64,000 bases of DNA. It comes from Sympetrum striolatum. Lineage: Eukaryota; Arthropoda; Insecta; Odonata; Libellulidae. The notes below the pieces were generated by a model, which ran no database searches, was not told where the DNA came from, and saw only the letters and a program-made list of their open reading frames with translations. Where the stretch lies: positions 30,843,849 through 30,907,848 of the forward strand of contig OX388345.1 in assembly GCA_947579665.1 (NCBI GenBank), given 5' to 3'. A program made the position numbers and the translations under genes. The stretch's first letter is position 1. The number at the start of each line of letters is the position of its first letter. Shown here piece after piece: positions 10,900 to 24,405 of the stretch.

Positions 10900-13800
10900 T
10901 TCCACGATGTACGGCCAGAAGTTATTTATTACATTTAGAATCTACTTTATCAAAATATATTACCTGAAATAATCTCTTTCCTCTTGCGTCTTGCCATCGC
11001 TCGTCCATCTTTCCTGTCCTCCTCGCATCTCTTTCTCAGTGCCAATCCGCTATTCCTAGGATTACCTGCGCAAAGGAGGGAGCAACCTCAATTTCAATCC
11101 TCATCCCTCTTCTAGCAACTTAACTTAAAGGATTTAGCGTTGGCTCCTTTCCCTTTGAATGTGAGATATGTCCTTATACATCCAGTCTATCCTGCGGAGA
11201 TGGATTTTCATGGATTTGTCGCCTAAAGAAAGCTTTAATTCTCTTACATTTTAATGGATTTCTATTCTATGCTTAAATTACGTATTTTCATGTGAAAAAG
11301 TACAGGACAACCAATCTCAAAGAGTTATTAATTTTTGAAAGCTCTCCTTATTTCTTTGAATATTTTTATTTCTGTATTTTCTGACGTTTCATTCTTATTT
11401 TCAAGATTTGGTACTTTCAGTATTTCACGAAGATAATCAGATCATTTATTCACTGATTAATGGAGAGTGGATATTAATTCCGCTTTTTAGGGAAAGGGGA
11501 GGAAGATCAAATAAAGTGCAAACATGTCTTTGGCAAATTAATTATTTTTAGCCTATTTCTCGATTATTTCTTCTACTCAATCTCATTAAGATAACATTAT
11601 AATCTTTAATTTCGTTGTTTTTTCGGTCACTTGTAATATATTACTTTCCTTACTATAGGTATCAACTCAAGGGATCAAATGTCATTATTGGGTTTTGATA
11701 ATAATAATAAAAATTACGATTTCATTTGACGAATTTTAGTCCAGAATAAAGTCGTTATTATTATAATCAATGCCTAATAATAATATTCAGTTGGTTAGGA
11801 GCTAAGGAGTCGATTGGAGGTCGATGGAGAAATTATAAACGAAAAATTTACTTAGTCATTATTTTACAAAAAAATGCGGTACATTACATGTTGCAACGCA
11901 ATGGGAGATTTCTCACAAAATTCTAAGAAGAAAATGGACGTCTCCGAGTTTACAGAGAAATTGTTGTAATCTACTCATCTTTGATTGGCCTTATTCCCTA
12001 GGCCCTAAAGGGAATGAATTTTTCTGACCCCGTCTTCTCAGCTGTGAAAAGGCAGCTCGTCTGAGTATCACCGATAGAAGCTTTTATTTTTCCAACATAA
12101 TAAAGGTTCCTAGTTCTACCTTCTTTAACTTTGCTATCTCTATTTCCAACTTTTCTCCTACTTCTGTTCCGTCTCTTTCTCAACTCTAAGCTTTATCACG
12201 TAAAACACATCGAGGCGCTCCATTTCCACGGGTATTGCTCGATTCCCAGGAGATCTCTCATAGGATAGATCCACTTATTCTTCTAACGTTCTTTTTGTAG
12301 GCGTTAACCGCAGTTTTTCTCTCCAGAGGTACCTCTCGATCGACTGACAGTGACGTTCCCTATTCCTACGGCACATCTCCTACGCAAAGCGCTTCTTCTG
12401 TTTTTGGCCGACAGATGTCCTCGCAGCCGCTGCCGAATGCTCTCCAAGTGTTTGCTTTTTTACGAAAGCGGTCCGTGAGGTCATCCGAGTGTCATTTAAG
12501 AGCGGAAATTTCGTCCAAATAGAATCCTCGACAGAAATGCTCCGTTGAAATACGTGCGGAGCGGAGTGGGACTAAAGTGCAGCATTCTTTGCTTGTGTGG
12601 GTTTGCAGGTAAAAGGTCAGATCTTTTACACTTTTCTACGAGCTGAATTTGCGTATAAAAGCCGCTATGGATGGAGTCTTTCCGCGAAGAAGACATGTAT
12701 TTTTCGTATTTTAATCTGATAAGCTAAAAAGAAAGTATCCTAATGCGAAGATGAATTTTTCATACACAATTTCATGCGCATGTATGTTACATATATAAGA
12801 GCCAAATGCATTCCTCTTGGAATATCTGATAGCCTCTTATGCTCGTGATTGTCTGTCCTACTTCCCTGACTTTTCATACCTTAAGCACCCCAAGGTTACG
12901 GATAATCGTAACCCGAAATACTCGGATTTTCAACTGCCCGAATTGTCGAGAAATCATTTTTGAAAAAACTGGATACTCGAGTAGCCTGAAAACTACTTTT
13001 TAACTAAAAAAATTCTTATAGAATGTTTAAAGTTATATACATCATAAAGAAATAATTAAAAAATAATGCAATATAAATATCTTCGAATTTTATCAATTCT
13101 ATATCAGTTTATTTTTTTTTCAAATACAAAGCTATATAACATTTTTGTTTTAAAGTGGCTTCGTAGCCTATGAAGTTCGACTAAAAATAAAATGAGTTTT
13201 CGAATTATGCTAAGAGGTTTACTATATGGATTCAAATATAACTTTTTTCTCTCTCGGAATATTCCTAGAATAGGGGAAGATGATAGGAAATACGAATGGA
13301 CGAATTCCCTCTCAAATTTATAAATAAAATTGACATAACGCGAACATTTAAATGACTCAGGACATCAGATCATGATCAAACATTTAACTATGAAATTAAC
13401 TAGAAAAACGTTTTATATTTTATGTTTAGTTAAGTATTTTATTCTCCATAAGCAAAATACATATGGCATGGATTTGTCAAATATATATCTATATGTAAAC
13501 TCCAGGTGTTCTGGCCTAGTTCATACATATAACCTTAACTATCTACAAATGTTTACGTATGCAACTGTTAAAGTAAAAACAATAGTTTATAATACGATAG
13601 ATACAATTTAAATAGCATAATAAACTATTTTGTAGTACAGATCAATCTTCACATTTCATGTACCCCTCTACTGAGGAGAAAACTGTTCACCTTTCGATTA
13701 AACATCTATAGAAATCAAATATTGTAGAAAGAAATTAAAACAAAATGGTTTTTGGGAACAACAAAAATGGCCAGTGGGAAATACTATCTCTTTACTGAAT

Positions 13801-16100
13801 TATTTTATTATTGTGATATTATGGCGGTGAAACAATCATTTTTCTTTCTAAAGAGCCCAACCTGCTGGTGCCCGTATGTCTGGCACTAAGTAAGACGGAG
13901 GTTCTTTAATGGCCTCCATTTTAATCGTTTGATAATCTTCGGTAAACCAACACCTTCTCACCCGGGGAGGGTTGGATCGATTGCCGAGAGATATTCGGGG
14001 ATGCGAAAGTTACTTTTGGTTCAGGGATACGGTTGGGAAGATTGCTAAGTAATGGATCAAGATGGGGAATTGATAAAGCCATTGAAGTTCTTTTAGGCCA
14101 GCTGGGAGGCGCAAACATGCAACGAGTAGCCATTTTCCCGCTTACAATGGGTTTCCTAATGTTCTCCGAATCACGAAAGAGTTTAGTCCATTCGACATAA
14201 ATTCTGAGATAAAGCGATAGTTTAAATTCACTCTCTCGAATATTTTTTGATATCACTGAATGAGTTTTCATGAATTTACACTCGAAGAAACGATAAATAC
14301 AATTTTAAAAGAATTTTTAAGCTGGATTTTGTTACATATTTTTATAGCACCTTTTCATATCTAATGTATATGTTCGAATTTAACAATAGTTGTAGAGTAA
14401 AAACATGTACCCAATTTTGAAAATCGAGTAGTGGGAAAAACAACTCAATTTTGATAAGCTTGTTATTCGCCTTGTAACTTATCGTTCCGGAATCTTCGCT
14501 TATACTGTACGTGTACCTGTGTTACCGGAATGCGTCATTGAATTATGATTGTTTCTTAGTTAATAGTATGCTTATCTTTCGACTTTCCTTTAATGAGCAA
14601 GGTGTCATAAGAAGAGTGTTCTTTATGTGTTGTGAATTACCGTCAACCGATAGTTAATTGTCGTGGGAGAAAATTAATCATAATTTTAAACGTTATTGTC
14701 AATATAATTTTCCTTTGCGATACCCGTTCTAACTACAATGTGAGCTTTATATGTGAATATCCACTTCTTTTTTGAGTAATTGTATCTGAGTGTTTGAAAG
14801 AAAATGCATTTAGTGTGCATTCGTCTGTATACTTTTCTCTCCTCTCTCTATCTTGTTGTTTCATGCTACTGCTAACCCCTGCTAATTTTTTCACATCTGT
14901 TCCTGCTGCTATTTTTCTGTGAAAGACCTTATATTTTTTAGGCTTGCTCTTGACACCTTCCTTTTTCATTTTTGCCCATTTCTTTGTTCCTTTTAAATTT
15001 AAGTTGAAACTATCAGTAGGTGTCGCAGATTTTTACGCCACCCTCTTGGCGGGAGTGTTCCTGCCGGGTTTTTGTATTTTTCTAAACATTGACTTTGGTT
15101 TTATTACAAGCCAGAAAAATATTTCTCTCTTTTTTCTTTTCTATTTACCTTATTCCGGAAATGTCTAAGTAAGGTTATTTAAGGAGATATTGTTAGATGT
15201 AAGTAGTGGCTTTTAAGTCTCACTCTCGCCCTGAAATAAAGTCGTTTCATCATTATTAATGTTTATTAAGTTATAGCGAGATAACCGTCTCACACATCGC
15301 CACGCGCTTGTCTATATAAAAAACTATTTTAAGCTATTCAAGATTTTAATTAAACTGAATCCAGTGTTAATTAAGAAGCATCATTCAAATATATGAAATT
15401 ATGTCGATTTTTTTACCCTGATGAAGCAATGGAAAAAAACGTTAGTTAAACAGTAAATCGAGGGTACCTTAATGAAAAACCAGATTTTCGTTGCTTAGGG
15501 GAATATACTCATGCCTCTAGAGAATTTGATTTACACAGTGCACGTAATTAGCAAGTGGCTGCTTAATTAACCGCGGAAAAATTTTAAGCGGCAAACTTCA
15601 TTTCTGGTTTCACACAATCCTGTGTGAATTTTTTGTCGCTCTCAGCTATACAATGAAGGAAAATGTTGGTAAACATTATTTTTCATTCATCAACCTTTTT
15701 AAAAGGTCATATGTCGTCGATGTTGTATCTCCACATTGACTGAATTTTTCATTGTTTTCGGTGTAATCTGCTTAAAAGCAATGGCAAAATCCTACTTATT
15801 TAGGACGTTTCTGGAATTTGCAGAACCATTTCAAGACGTAATAAATATTTAAATCGTAATAGATTACTTCAGCATTCACTTAGTGGAACCTTGTAACATT
15901 ATTCATAGTGGATTAAGAATACAGATAATGTGTTGAAGCTAGTCGTCAGTTTTAATAAAACCTTTCTGAGGAAACCGAAAGATTTTGTTATATCTATGCC
16001 AAGAGAATACGGGCTATAAAAAAAGTCTGACGGAAATGTTGTGAATCAAAACCCGTTCTTCCTCTTTCTGGAAGGCCGACTTAACCTTACGGCCTTGTCA
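10900..16100. other. Intergenic, nothing recognised
   Basis: AT-rich DNA with scattered short open frames (116 residues at most, at 13921-14271 minus) that show no recognisable domain or splice context. I see no RNA gene or element ends. Confidence 0.35.
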
Positions 16101-16104
16101 CAGA

Positions 16105-16165
16105 GCCTCCCTGATAGAGTAAGATCCCGGGTTCAATCCCCGGTCCCGTTAGACTTTTTTCAAGT
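16105..16165 (+). repeat. tRNA-like 3' half
   Basis: GATCCCGGGTTCAATCCCCGG is a good T-arm with B-box, followed closely by a run of T's. The upstream sequence does not supply a matching acceptor strand or a standard anticodon arm, so this is a tRNA pseudogene or SINE fragment. Confidence 0.4.
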
Positions 16166-18518
16166 CCATTTTTCCTTGGGATTATTCTTAGATGCACGCA
16201 CGCATGTGTAAAAATACTTTAACCCTTTCCTTGTTATATTTATTCTCCACGAATATATTAAAAATTTTTCTGCATCAGTCATTCATTTCGTAATACTTCA
16301 GCAATACATGAACCTGTTCATTTTATTTTTTTAATAATACACGTTTTAAATTATTAAAGTCTCCACAACCCCAGTTTTGATATTATTCATACAGACTCAA
16401 TGCAAAAAAATTGTACAGTGGTAGCTGAAAAACTTTGTTATAGTCGACTACATAAGTTTGAGATTCTATCGTTAATCACGAAGGTATCAGCGGAAATATA
16501 TTAGAATTAAAGCATTAAATGTGAGATAAACCCTCGGATTTATAACAAAAAAGCTGTTGAAGCATCTCGGCAACGCATTTATTTGAAGCAAAGAAGCCGC
16601 AGCGAAAAGTGTCAAACCCACAACGGGGTCTAGCTTGATAAGAGCGACAAAGGGGATAAAGCACAGCGAAGAAGGGTCATCCAGTTCCTGACAGTCGGCT
16701 TTGGATAAATTTTAGGAATTCGTAAAAGATACAATCACTCATCCTTGATGTACAACGGTGCTCTCCTTTGTCTGTGTTTTTTCTACGGTAGTTCATTTGA
16801 TAACAAACTCAGCGAAGAATTGTACGCTCACATCTCGTGCGCTTAACGTTCTCTGAGCCGTCACATAACTTCCAACTCTGAGAGATTTAAGTTATCTTTT
16901 TCCTTAATCCCTTTCGTTGTTATTTCGTCTGGTTACGGCGTTGTTTGTGGCTTGAGATTCGTTTTACCTTCAGGGTGCCTTAATGACGTCACGGTTATTT
17001 TACCAACTAGCATCCTCACGCGAAATTTAAATATACATATATGTACTAATAAAATAGAAAATACCTCGTATCCAGTCTCAGCTAGTAAATATTTTGAAGC
17101 AATTTTGACAGTCCAGTAACATTTAGATAAAATTCTTCCGTAAACAAAGAATAAATTTTTACTGAAGCAGGTTTTTTTTAAAATCTGTTATCTAACCAAG
17201 CAATATAAGTTAACGGTGAAAAATCATACATTTCGATATTTTAATAATAATGGACGAGCTCTCATTCATAAATCTTCCGTTCTCGCCATATCGTTAAAGT
17301 ATTATCTGTTTCCAATAATAGGATCTGATTGTGAATCATTTTTTCCTCTACAAGTGCTCATTACAACGCGATTTTCGAAGTGACTTAGCTGCATTGCGTG
17401 CCAGCGAAACATCAGAGACAATATTAAGCTATTGATGTGCCTGTTAAATCCCATAGTTCGCTTTACTTCGCTGTAACGAAATGGGTCTTGAATGAAAGGC
17501 TATCCCTTCAATTCACATCTGCAAGCATTCAGACCATATTTTCAACAAAAAATTGGTTAAAAGCATAAGTCAGTTATTAGCAAGATTGAATTTCAGGAAA
17601 AATTGTAAACGTAAATTTTTCACCTGGAGACATTCTAGGATCAAATATGTCATCATAATTGTTTTATTAGTTTTACAAAAATAATTACAATAAGGAATAA
17701 AATTACGTTCAATTACTCTCCGCATCCGGTTATTCTAAGATTTCTCATTACCCTCTCATCAAATTGTTCTTTATATCAATTATGGTAAATAAGTATCCTT
17801 GAAATTATGGCGTAAGAATTTGTAATTGTAGTAGTAATTAGTAATTGTAGTAATTTGGTTAGCTAGAAGTGCCAGATAGTTTCGCTACTATATATCGAAG
17901 GGAATATATTTAAATAATAAAAAATAAATCTATTTCAGATCATTCCTTTATCTTGGCCCAAAACTGTTTGTTTCCTTATTAATGAAAATAATCAGTGTTG
18001 ATAATGAAAATAACTTCCTAAAACTTGTTAGATTATGCTTATTCGAGGATAAGGACGTGGAAATTATGTTCAATAAAATTGAACGATGATCATAATTTTT
18101 TTGCTTGTGTACTAGAGTGAAGTTACCTATGTTACTTTATTTGTATTGTTCAGGCACTTTATGGATTTTTTCCTTTTCTCGTTTCTTATTTCTTCTACTT
18201 GGTACTCAAATATAAAACTATATAGTGATTTGAAATTTTGTTGTCCAATTTTCCTACATTGAGATCAATATTATTTAGAAAATGAAGAGTCATTTACCCC
18301 CATGCAGGATACTATCCTAAGGAGAACCTAAGTTCCTCGTTTTAAATATTTATTATATATACCTATGTATTAGCGTACACGAGAAGCAAATAGATAAATA
18401 TGTTGGGAAATTTATATTTATTTGCTGAATTGACTAGTCCATCGCACCAGTAAATTTTATCAAGCTGCATTGAATTATCAAATTGTAAGTTACGCGATGA
18501 AAATGAAGGAGAAAAAGT
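16166..18518. other. Intergenic, nothing recognised
   Basis: AT-rich sequence with short repeats such as the GTAGTAATT-type patch near 17820-17860. No gene, RNA or mobile element is supportable. Confidence 0.35.
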
Positions 18519-18520
18519 TT

Positions 18521-18605
18521 GCCGTAGCCAGGGATCGAACTCGGGTCTCCCAATTGCCGGTCGGTTGCTCTAACCACTAAGTTTAAAGCTGTAAAGCTTA
18601 GTGGT
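18521..18605 (-). repeat. tRNA-derived SINE head / tRNA pseudogene with hairpin
   Basis: On the minus strand there is an A-box-like TTAGTGGTTAGAGCAACC and a B-box GAGTTCGATCCC in tRNA order. The acceptor ends do not pair. The A-box region is part of a short hairpin: ACCACTAAG (18573-18581) faces CTTAGTGGT (18597-18605). It is probably a SINE head with a duplicated, inverted 5' edge. Confidence 0.5.
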
Positions 18606-18619
18606 GTGTGATCATGCAA

Positions 18620-19400
18620 ATCTTCTTCGTCCTTCCTCAAATTGTAAGTTCTGATGTTTAGAGAAGAATGATACTAGGTGTCCTTTAATAAACTTTCTAC
18701 GAAATTGAAAGTCCTTTCTATCTGTAAACAGTTTATAAGGTATAAATGTATGTTTGTAAGTAACAATTATGGATGGTCTCTAAAAGAGATATTTGAGATT
18801 TTTTTGTGGTCGAGTATTCACTTTTTTTCGCTAATTGATTCAAACCTGAGTAAAAAGAAGCCCAAATACTTTCTAAAAGAGGGCTTCACGTAGAGTTGGG
18901 CTAAAAATAGGCTCCCTCATCGCGTCGACCACGTTGGTTTCCATCTCGCAGTTAGCGGAAAGGGCGGATGCTTTGGTCGCCTGCAAATGTCAGCTTAATG
19001 TCACGAGACACGGTCAGGGGAAAATCCTGAAGGGCGGCCATTTAAGGGGAGCAAAGAGCATGAAACGAAGGAGAAAGTTGAGGAAAGGGTCGCTTTCCCA
19101 GCTCACCGGTCAAACAACTGGCTGCTGTGCCGCGACTTGCGTGTATGTTGGCATGTATCTGTTTACAAGCACGTCTATAGTTAAGGGAATATCAGATAGT
19201 TTAAGCGGTCCCAAAATAAAGATCGAAAACTATCCACACGTTTGAGACAATCAACTCTACGTATTCAACCGAAAAAATAATGTAATTTTCTTTTCTGTTG
19301 CAAAGACAGAAAGGTACAAACCATCATCTCTTGAATATACTTACAAGGACTTACTATACACTGCAAACCCGCTGTGACCTTTCGACCTGTGACAGCGGGT
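18620..19400. other. Intergenic; GC-richer patch without recognised gene
   Basis: A 103-residue plus-strand open frame at 18934-19245 sits in a GC-richer patch just upstream of the tRNA-Thr gene. It is Lys/Arg-rich, with no recognisable domain and no splice sites tying it to other exons. I do not call it a gene. Confidence 0.3.
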
Positions 19401-19405
19401 AAAAA
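19401..19405 (-). terminator. RNA polymerase III terminator for tRNA-Thr
   Basis: A run of five T's on the minus strand begins 5 nt after the tRNA 3' end, the expected place and form for a Pol III stop. Confidence 0.75.
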
Positions 19406-19410
19406 GCATT

Positions 19411-19484
19411 AGGCACCGGCGAGATTCGAACTCACGATCTCCTGTTTACTAGACAGGCGCTTTAACCAGCTAAGCCACGGCGCC
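19411..19484 (-). tRNA. tRNA-Thr (anticodon AGT)
   Basis: The 74-nt minus-strand sequence starts GGCGCCGTGGCTTAGCTGG and folds into a complete cloverleaf. The acceptor stem is GGCGCCG with CGGTGCC (one G-U), with discriminator U. The D-arm carries the A-box GGCTTAGCTGG. The anticodon stem CCTGT/ACAGG closes the loop CTAGTAA with anticodon AGT (threonine). The T-arm is GTGAG/CTCGC around TTCGAAT. It closely resembles the conserved eukaryotic tRNA-Thr(AGT). Internal A and B boxes are intact, there is no intron, and a T5 terminator follows, so it is probably functional. AGT is read as IGT after A-to-I editing. Confidence 0.95.
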
Positions 19485-22400
19485 TTTGCTATAAGATGGA
19501 TTTATAAGAAATCGCAGCTGTGAAGTTCTTTCAATAGAAACTTTTAGCGGTAGAATATTGGGTGGAAGCGTTATTTATGCTCGAATTTATGAATAAGGGA
19601 ATTTTTATCTGGGCTCTAACAGAACTGAAACCTCCATTCATGAACTCTGAAAAAGGCGAGCTGTTCATACAGATACCAGGTAATAACGAGACAATATAGG
19701 GAAGATGATGGAAATGAGTATATCGGAATGAAAGGAGGAAAACTACAACATTTGAAAAAAATCCTTACATGTGTCTTTATATACTTGAGACAATTGGATT
19801 GGAGGGAATATGGATGGATTTTATTGACAAGAAAAATGAAACTTCAACTTATGTTAGCCGTAAATGATTATGTAGAACTGGATAAATGTATACCAGTAAA
19901 TCATCAATTTACATTTAATGATTGGGCCAATGAATAGAGAATAGACGAAATTGAAATAATTGCAGTAGAAATTAAATTTTTCCGAACTTAAATTTGCCAG
20001 TTAAAGAGAGAAAGACACATTTGTTTGCGTGAATTCGACGACCCTCAGGAATCTTAAGTTGAAATTAGATAGGATTTTAGACGTAAGAAAGGTATATAGG
20101 TACTTATGAAGAAAGGAGCTTATTATCAAAGGAAGGGGAAGATGAAGAGGAGTTGAGAAAGAAATGATAAGTAATTTGAAAAATTAATTCGAATGAGGAG
20201 AGCTCTAGTAAAGTAAACCAATAAGTCGAGTTAGAAAAGCAACGGGAAACTGCAAAAACAGAATATCGCTGATAACGAACTGATAACTTTCCTTTCACGA
20301 ATGGAATCCCACCCATAATTGAGTTTACGATGAGTAGCACTAAATTTTCAATTCAATTTCCGTAGTAGAAGCAATAATCTGTGAACAAATGTTTTATAGA
20401 AGAAAAAGCTTATAAAGGCGATGCTATCTCATTTTGTAGAATTCTGTGGAATATGTTTTGAATTTTCCCCAATTTAAATATAAATAGATCAGACATAAAT
20501 AAAATCTTTATCTTCAGAAGTACAAATTAACTTACAAAAAAATGTACTATTTCTTGGATTTCTTACTGTTCGCATAACTTTTTCTGAATGCTCACCAAAT
20601 TCATTTGTTAATTATACATGAGATTCTTCATTCAGTTTATTTAACTTCCCTGCGCAATGGGAAATGCTGCTATTTAACTTCGACATTGAATTATAGAGAC
20701 ATTGGGCACGTCTTTAAATTCATCGATGGATCCAGCAAACAGTTTTTTTTACTCACTGGTGGATTTACGATGCTTTCCATCGAAGTTCGTCGCTTCCATC
20801 GAGATTAATCCCCGATGAAGAGCCGATGGTTCTGATACAGTAGCGGTTTATTCAATTTAAATATCAATAACCTCATAAACAGGCAGTAAATGGCAACTTA
20901 CAATGGGAAATATAACGTATTCATAATTCAATAATCAATGAACCAAAACAATGCGATGATTTACGTTTCAACAGAGTTTAAAGAATGATTGAGATGGAAC
21001 AAGTGGTAAATGCAACAGTAGCCATCTTATCATACTGCAGACAAACCAAAGAACTGTTCTTAAATTCGTCAATAATACGTGCCCATTGTTTATCTCTTGC
21101 CTCAAGCTGATGATTCTTCAAGTACATAATCAGACTCAAAGTTGAACTCGCAAACCTGTTTTTAGAGTCAATGGAATGATAAACGTACTTCATGTCTATG
21201 CTAGATGAATGCATATTCCCGCCGTTCATTGTGTGTTCCAAGCTCTCTGAAGAGGTACATTTTATGTACAGGAGATGGCAGAAGTGACCTTGTCCTCCGT
21301 TCAGGGACGTTATTCATTCAGCATTACTCATCAATTATTGTGCGTGGAATATACTTTGAAATAAAATGTATGAAAATGTTAACCTTTAAGAATATAATAT
21401 ATTGAGTACATATATAAATGGTGTTGGAGCGTGTTTAATTTACGATGACAAAGTGCTTAATACAGGAACAACAGAAACAGTAACAGAGAAACAGGGTTGT
21501 GCAAGTACTATCCTTGGCCAATAGAGGGGCCTGGAGCATATTAATCCCTTCCCCACCCGCTAGATGGTGCTGGTGGCGCTTTCCCGAACGACGTCGCTGA
21601 TTCCTTCTTACAGTCGGTTTACGTTGAAATGTTTTTTTTATTTTGAAAGTAAATTAATATTAAACGTAATATTCGCGTATTAGGTAAATTTCTAGAAGAG
21701 AAATTTACCGCGTATTATGTACTTTCTATAAAAAAACGAAAACATTACATTTTCAAGTCATTATCACAATTAAATAGGCACGGCAATGAATTAAATCGCA
21801 CAGAAAATTAATAGTTGCATCGAGTTCGCCTTCATTTGGTAGGTAACTGAAAGAAAAATAAAAGACGAAGAAAACCCCAGGAAATATGCTGTAAATACAA
21901 AATTTTATTGATGTAAATTCTTTTAAAACATAGACATACATACATAGATACATTCCTTTACAACTGCAAATGACAATGAAACATGTTTTCTATAGTTAAA
22001 TACGAATGAAATCTGAATAAGTCTAGGAGAAGTAAAACAATTAGTTAAATTGAAAGTACAACCTATTCCCCATTCACTGATGAAAGAAGAAAAATGTATA
22101 TTCACCATGAATAACGAATATTTTAGAGACCTCTTTTTACTACAAGTTTTTAGTACAACTAGAGGAATAAAGTTCTTTTAATTACACTTCTCACTGTATT
22201 CAACAATCTATCTCGACCATGTATAGTTATCACATGCCTATAATCTGCATCAGGTTAGAAAAAACCATCAACCATCACTGGATACACACAGATATTTAAA
22301 AAATTAAACAGCAAATATTCCCAATTCAAATCAGGAAAATAAAAAACTGCAAAAATTATTAGTAAATCCATCAGTCTAAACAAACATTTTCACCTCAAAA

Positions 22401-23620
22401 GGGAACAGAATACTAAATAAAATCAGTCAGACAACATCCATATATTTAGACTAAAAATTTCTCACCTTATATGCCAACATTCCCATAGATTTTAAGTAAA
22501 TATTTATTAATTCACTGAATTGATCTGAGGGATGTTAATGTTAAGGATAATCATAGTGTTTAACTTCAACTATTGACAAATGCAATACTCTAAACTAATA
22601 ATAGATTCTAATATAATAGAATAATAGTCAAAATATACATAAAAACACTTGGCGGCTTTAATTAAGTTGTCAATAATGAAGAGTAATGAAAAAAAATTGT
22701 ATTTATGCGGGGGAAATTTGTCTATTTTTGATAAAGTCTGAAAAAATATTTTAGCCTATGATAAATGATTGAAGCTACATAGTATATGTACGAGTAATAT
22801 CCTCCGATGTTGTGTGAATAATTTTAGGGAAGTACATCACATTCAAAACCAAATAATGAAAAAAGTAACTTCTGCATAACCACCGGAAATTGTTCTAACA
22901 ATATGACTCCTAATAATTCATAATATCTTTAGCTGTATATGAGGTGAGAATGAAAAACTGCCTCATACGGTATAATAGGAAAAGTATGAGAACATAATGA
23001 ATGTATCTACAGCTAGTACAGCCTTAAAAATAGATTAAAATTCACGAATATGAAAAGATAATTCATTTAATTGCCTCGCAATACTTACAATATTAACAAA
23101 TAGCTCAACATAAAGAAACCATTGCGGAAAATTCCTTATGATATCTGCTTTCGTCACTGTAGTTAAGGTCTTCCTCTTGTGTGATTTCTCAGGTGGAGCA
23201 CTTTATCACAGGATAATCCTTCTAATAACCAATCTCTTTCTCTTCCTTAGAAGCTTTTTTATTCTAGCAATTTGTCTGCAATGAATCCATCAGATTTCTG
23301 ACACATCTCCTTGTCTTGCTCTAAGAAATATACAGAAACCGAATAATTAAAAATTTGCTTCTCACTACAAAACTATCCGTGTTAAGTAAAATGCAAAGAA
23401 ACAAACGTGAGTGGCAAATAAAACTTTCAATGATAGTAGTGGTGAGTTTTACGAAAACTAAGGTAAAATTCATTCAGATATAGGAAATTAAGTTGTTTGC
23501 GTAAAGTAAATAAACACAACCATAACAAATGTGGGAAAATTTAATCAGAAATGCTTCTTGTAAGCAAACTTAAATGTTAGGTTATTAAATACTAAAAAAA
23601 ATTACTAAAGACGGTAAAAA
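19485..23620. other. Intergenic, nothing recognised
   Basis: AT-rich sequence. A small hairpin (GGTAAATTTCT at 21683-21693 against AGAAATTTACC at 21699-21709) and short open frames are all that I see. The right part (23000-23620) may include further exons of the minus-strand transcript starting near 23.9 kb, but I cannot fix their ends. Confidence 0.3.
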
Positions 23621-23631
23621 GCTTCACTTAC

Positions 23632-23902
23632 CTTTCCTTTACCGAGCTTAACAACAGCAGATAATCTCAGGACTTCCAACATTTTCGCGGCATGAATAGG
23701 TGTACGTGCAAGATTTAACCTAACCGAGACTTAACGTAGAACATGAAATACAATGTATAATAAAGGTCTCCGGAAGAAGAACCAATATCTTCGATAAATC
23801 ATTTGGATTCTCCTGTAAAACACAATTAAGAAATTATATCAAGGTGGAATTATGTTTGGAACGTATGATATAATAAAACAAAGCTAACTACATTTACTTA
23901 CA
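23632..23902 (-). other. Unidentified spliced minus-strand transcript (5' exons), divergent to selenoprotein K
   Basis: Consensus splice signals on the minus strand outline an upstream exon ending at 23902 (donor GTAAGTAAATG) and an exon 23812-23632 (acceptor TTTTACAG, donor GTAAGTGAAG). In the second exon an ATG at 23682 opens MLEVLRLSAVVKLGKGK up to the donor. A separate 23-codon frame starts just after the acceptor and stops before this ATG, so it would act as an upstream ORF. A possible next acceptor (TTTCTTAG, near 23333) leads to short tails ending in stops, so the full product is not settled. A weak N-terminal resemblance to ATP synthase subunit e (xVRxSxxxKxG) is noted but not claimed. 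About 0.5 kb separates its first donor from the SelK start codon, suggesting a shared bidirectional promoter. Confidence 0.4.
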
Positions 23903-24405
23903 ATTCTGCTTCTTCCGAGAGTAAAAAGGTGGCATTAACTCACTACTTCTGTGCTGTTACAGTATATGGCGCAACATATCTCATGCTATATTTCCGAAAC
24001 CGTTCTCAATAACTTCAAAACATTCCGAAACCCATCAACCGTTACTAAATAAAGATACTACCAAAGAAAAATAAGAACAGATTTAAATTAGTGCACTAGT
24101 GCTGCCATCTCTGCTCCCTGAAAGGGGAAGGGACTATTACCAGATTTGACAAATGACTGTGTTGCACAGAGTTGCAGAGAAACAAATGATAAATAAAAGA
24201 GTTACGAAAACACGTCCTTGAAAGTAACTCTTATTCTTGAAAAAGCGTAATTTATCTTCAGTTTAGAATATAAATTGCGTTAATAGTCAGTTTTAATTCA
24301 AGTGAATTGCGTTATTCCATTACATTTTATAAAATTGTCAAACAATTGAACTGCGTAATATAGACCACGTAGACCTTGAAGGGAGGAAGTGGGTCAGAAG
24401 CAGAC

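Noticed and set aside
15415..15460. Hammerhead-like CTGATGA followed by GAAAAAAAC
   Set aside because: There is no paired stem II, no GTC cleavage site and no stem I complement, so a chance match is likely.
18521..18605. True tRNA gene
   Set aside because: A and B boxes are present, but the acceptor ends do not pair and the 5' side is embedded in a hairpin.
18934..19245. 103-codon plus-strand ORF as a gene
   Set aside because: No domain, no splice context and no poly(A) arrangement; GC-rich composition explains the open frame.
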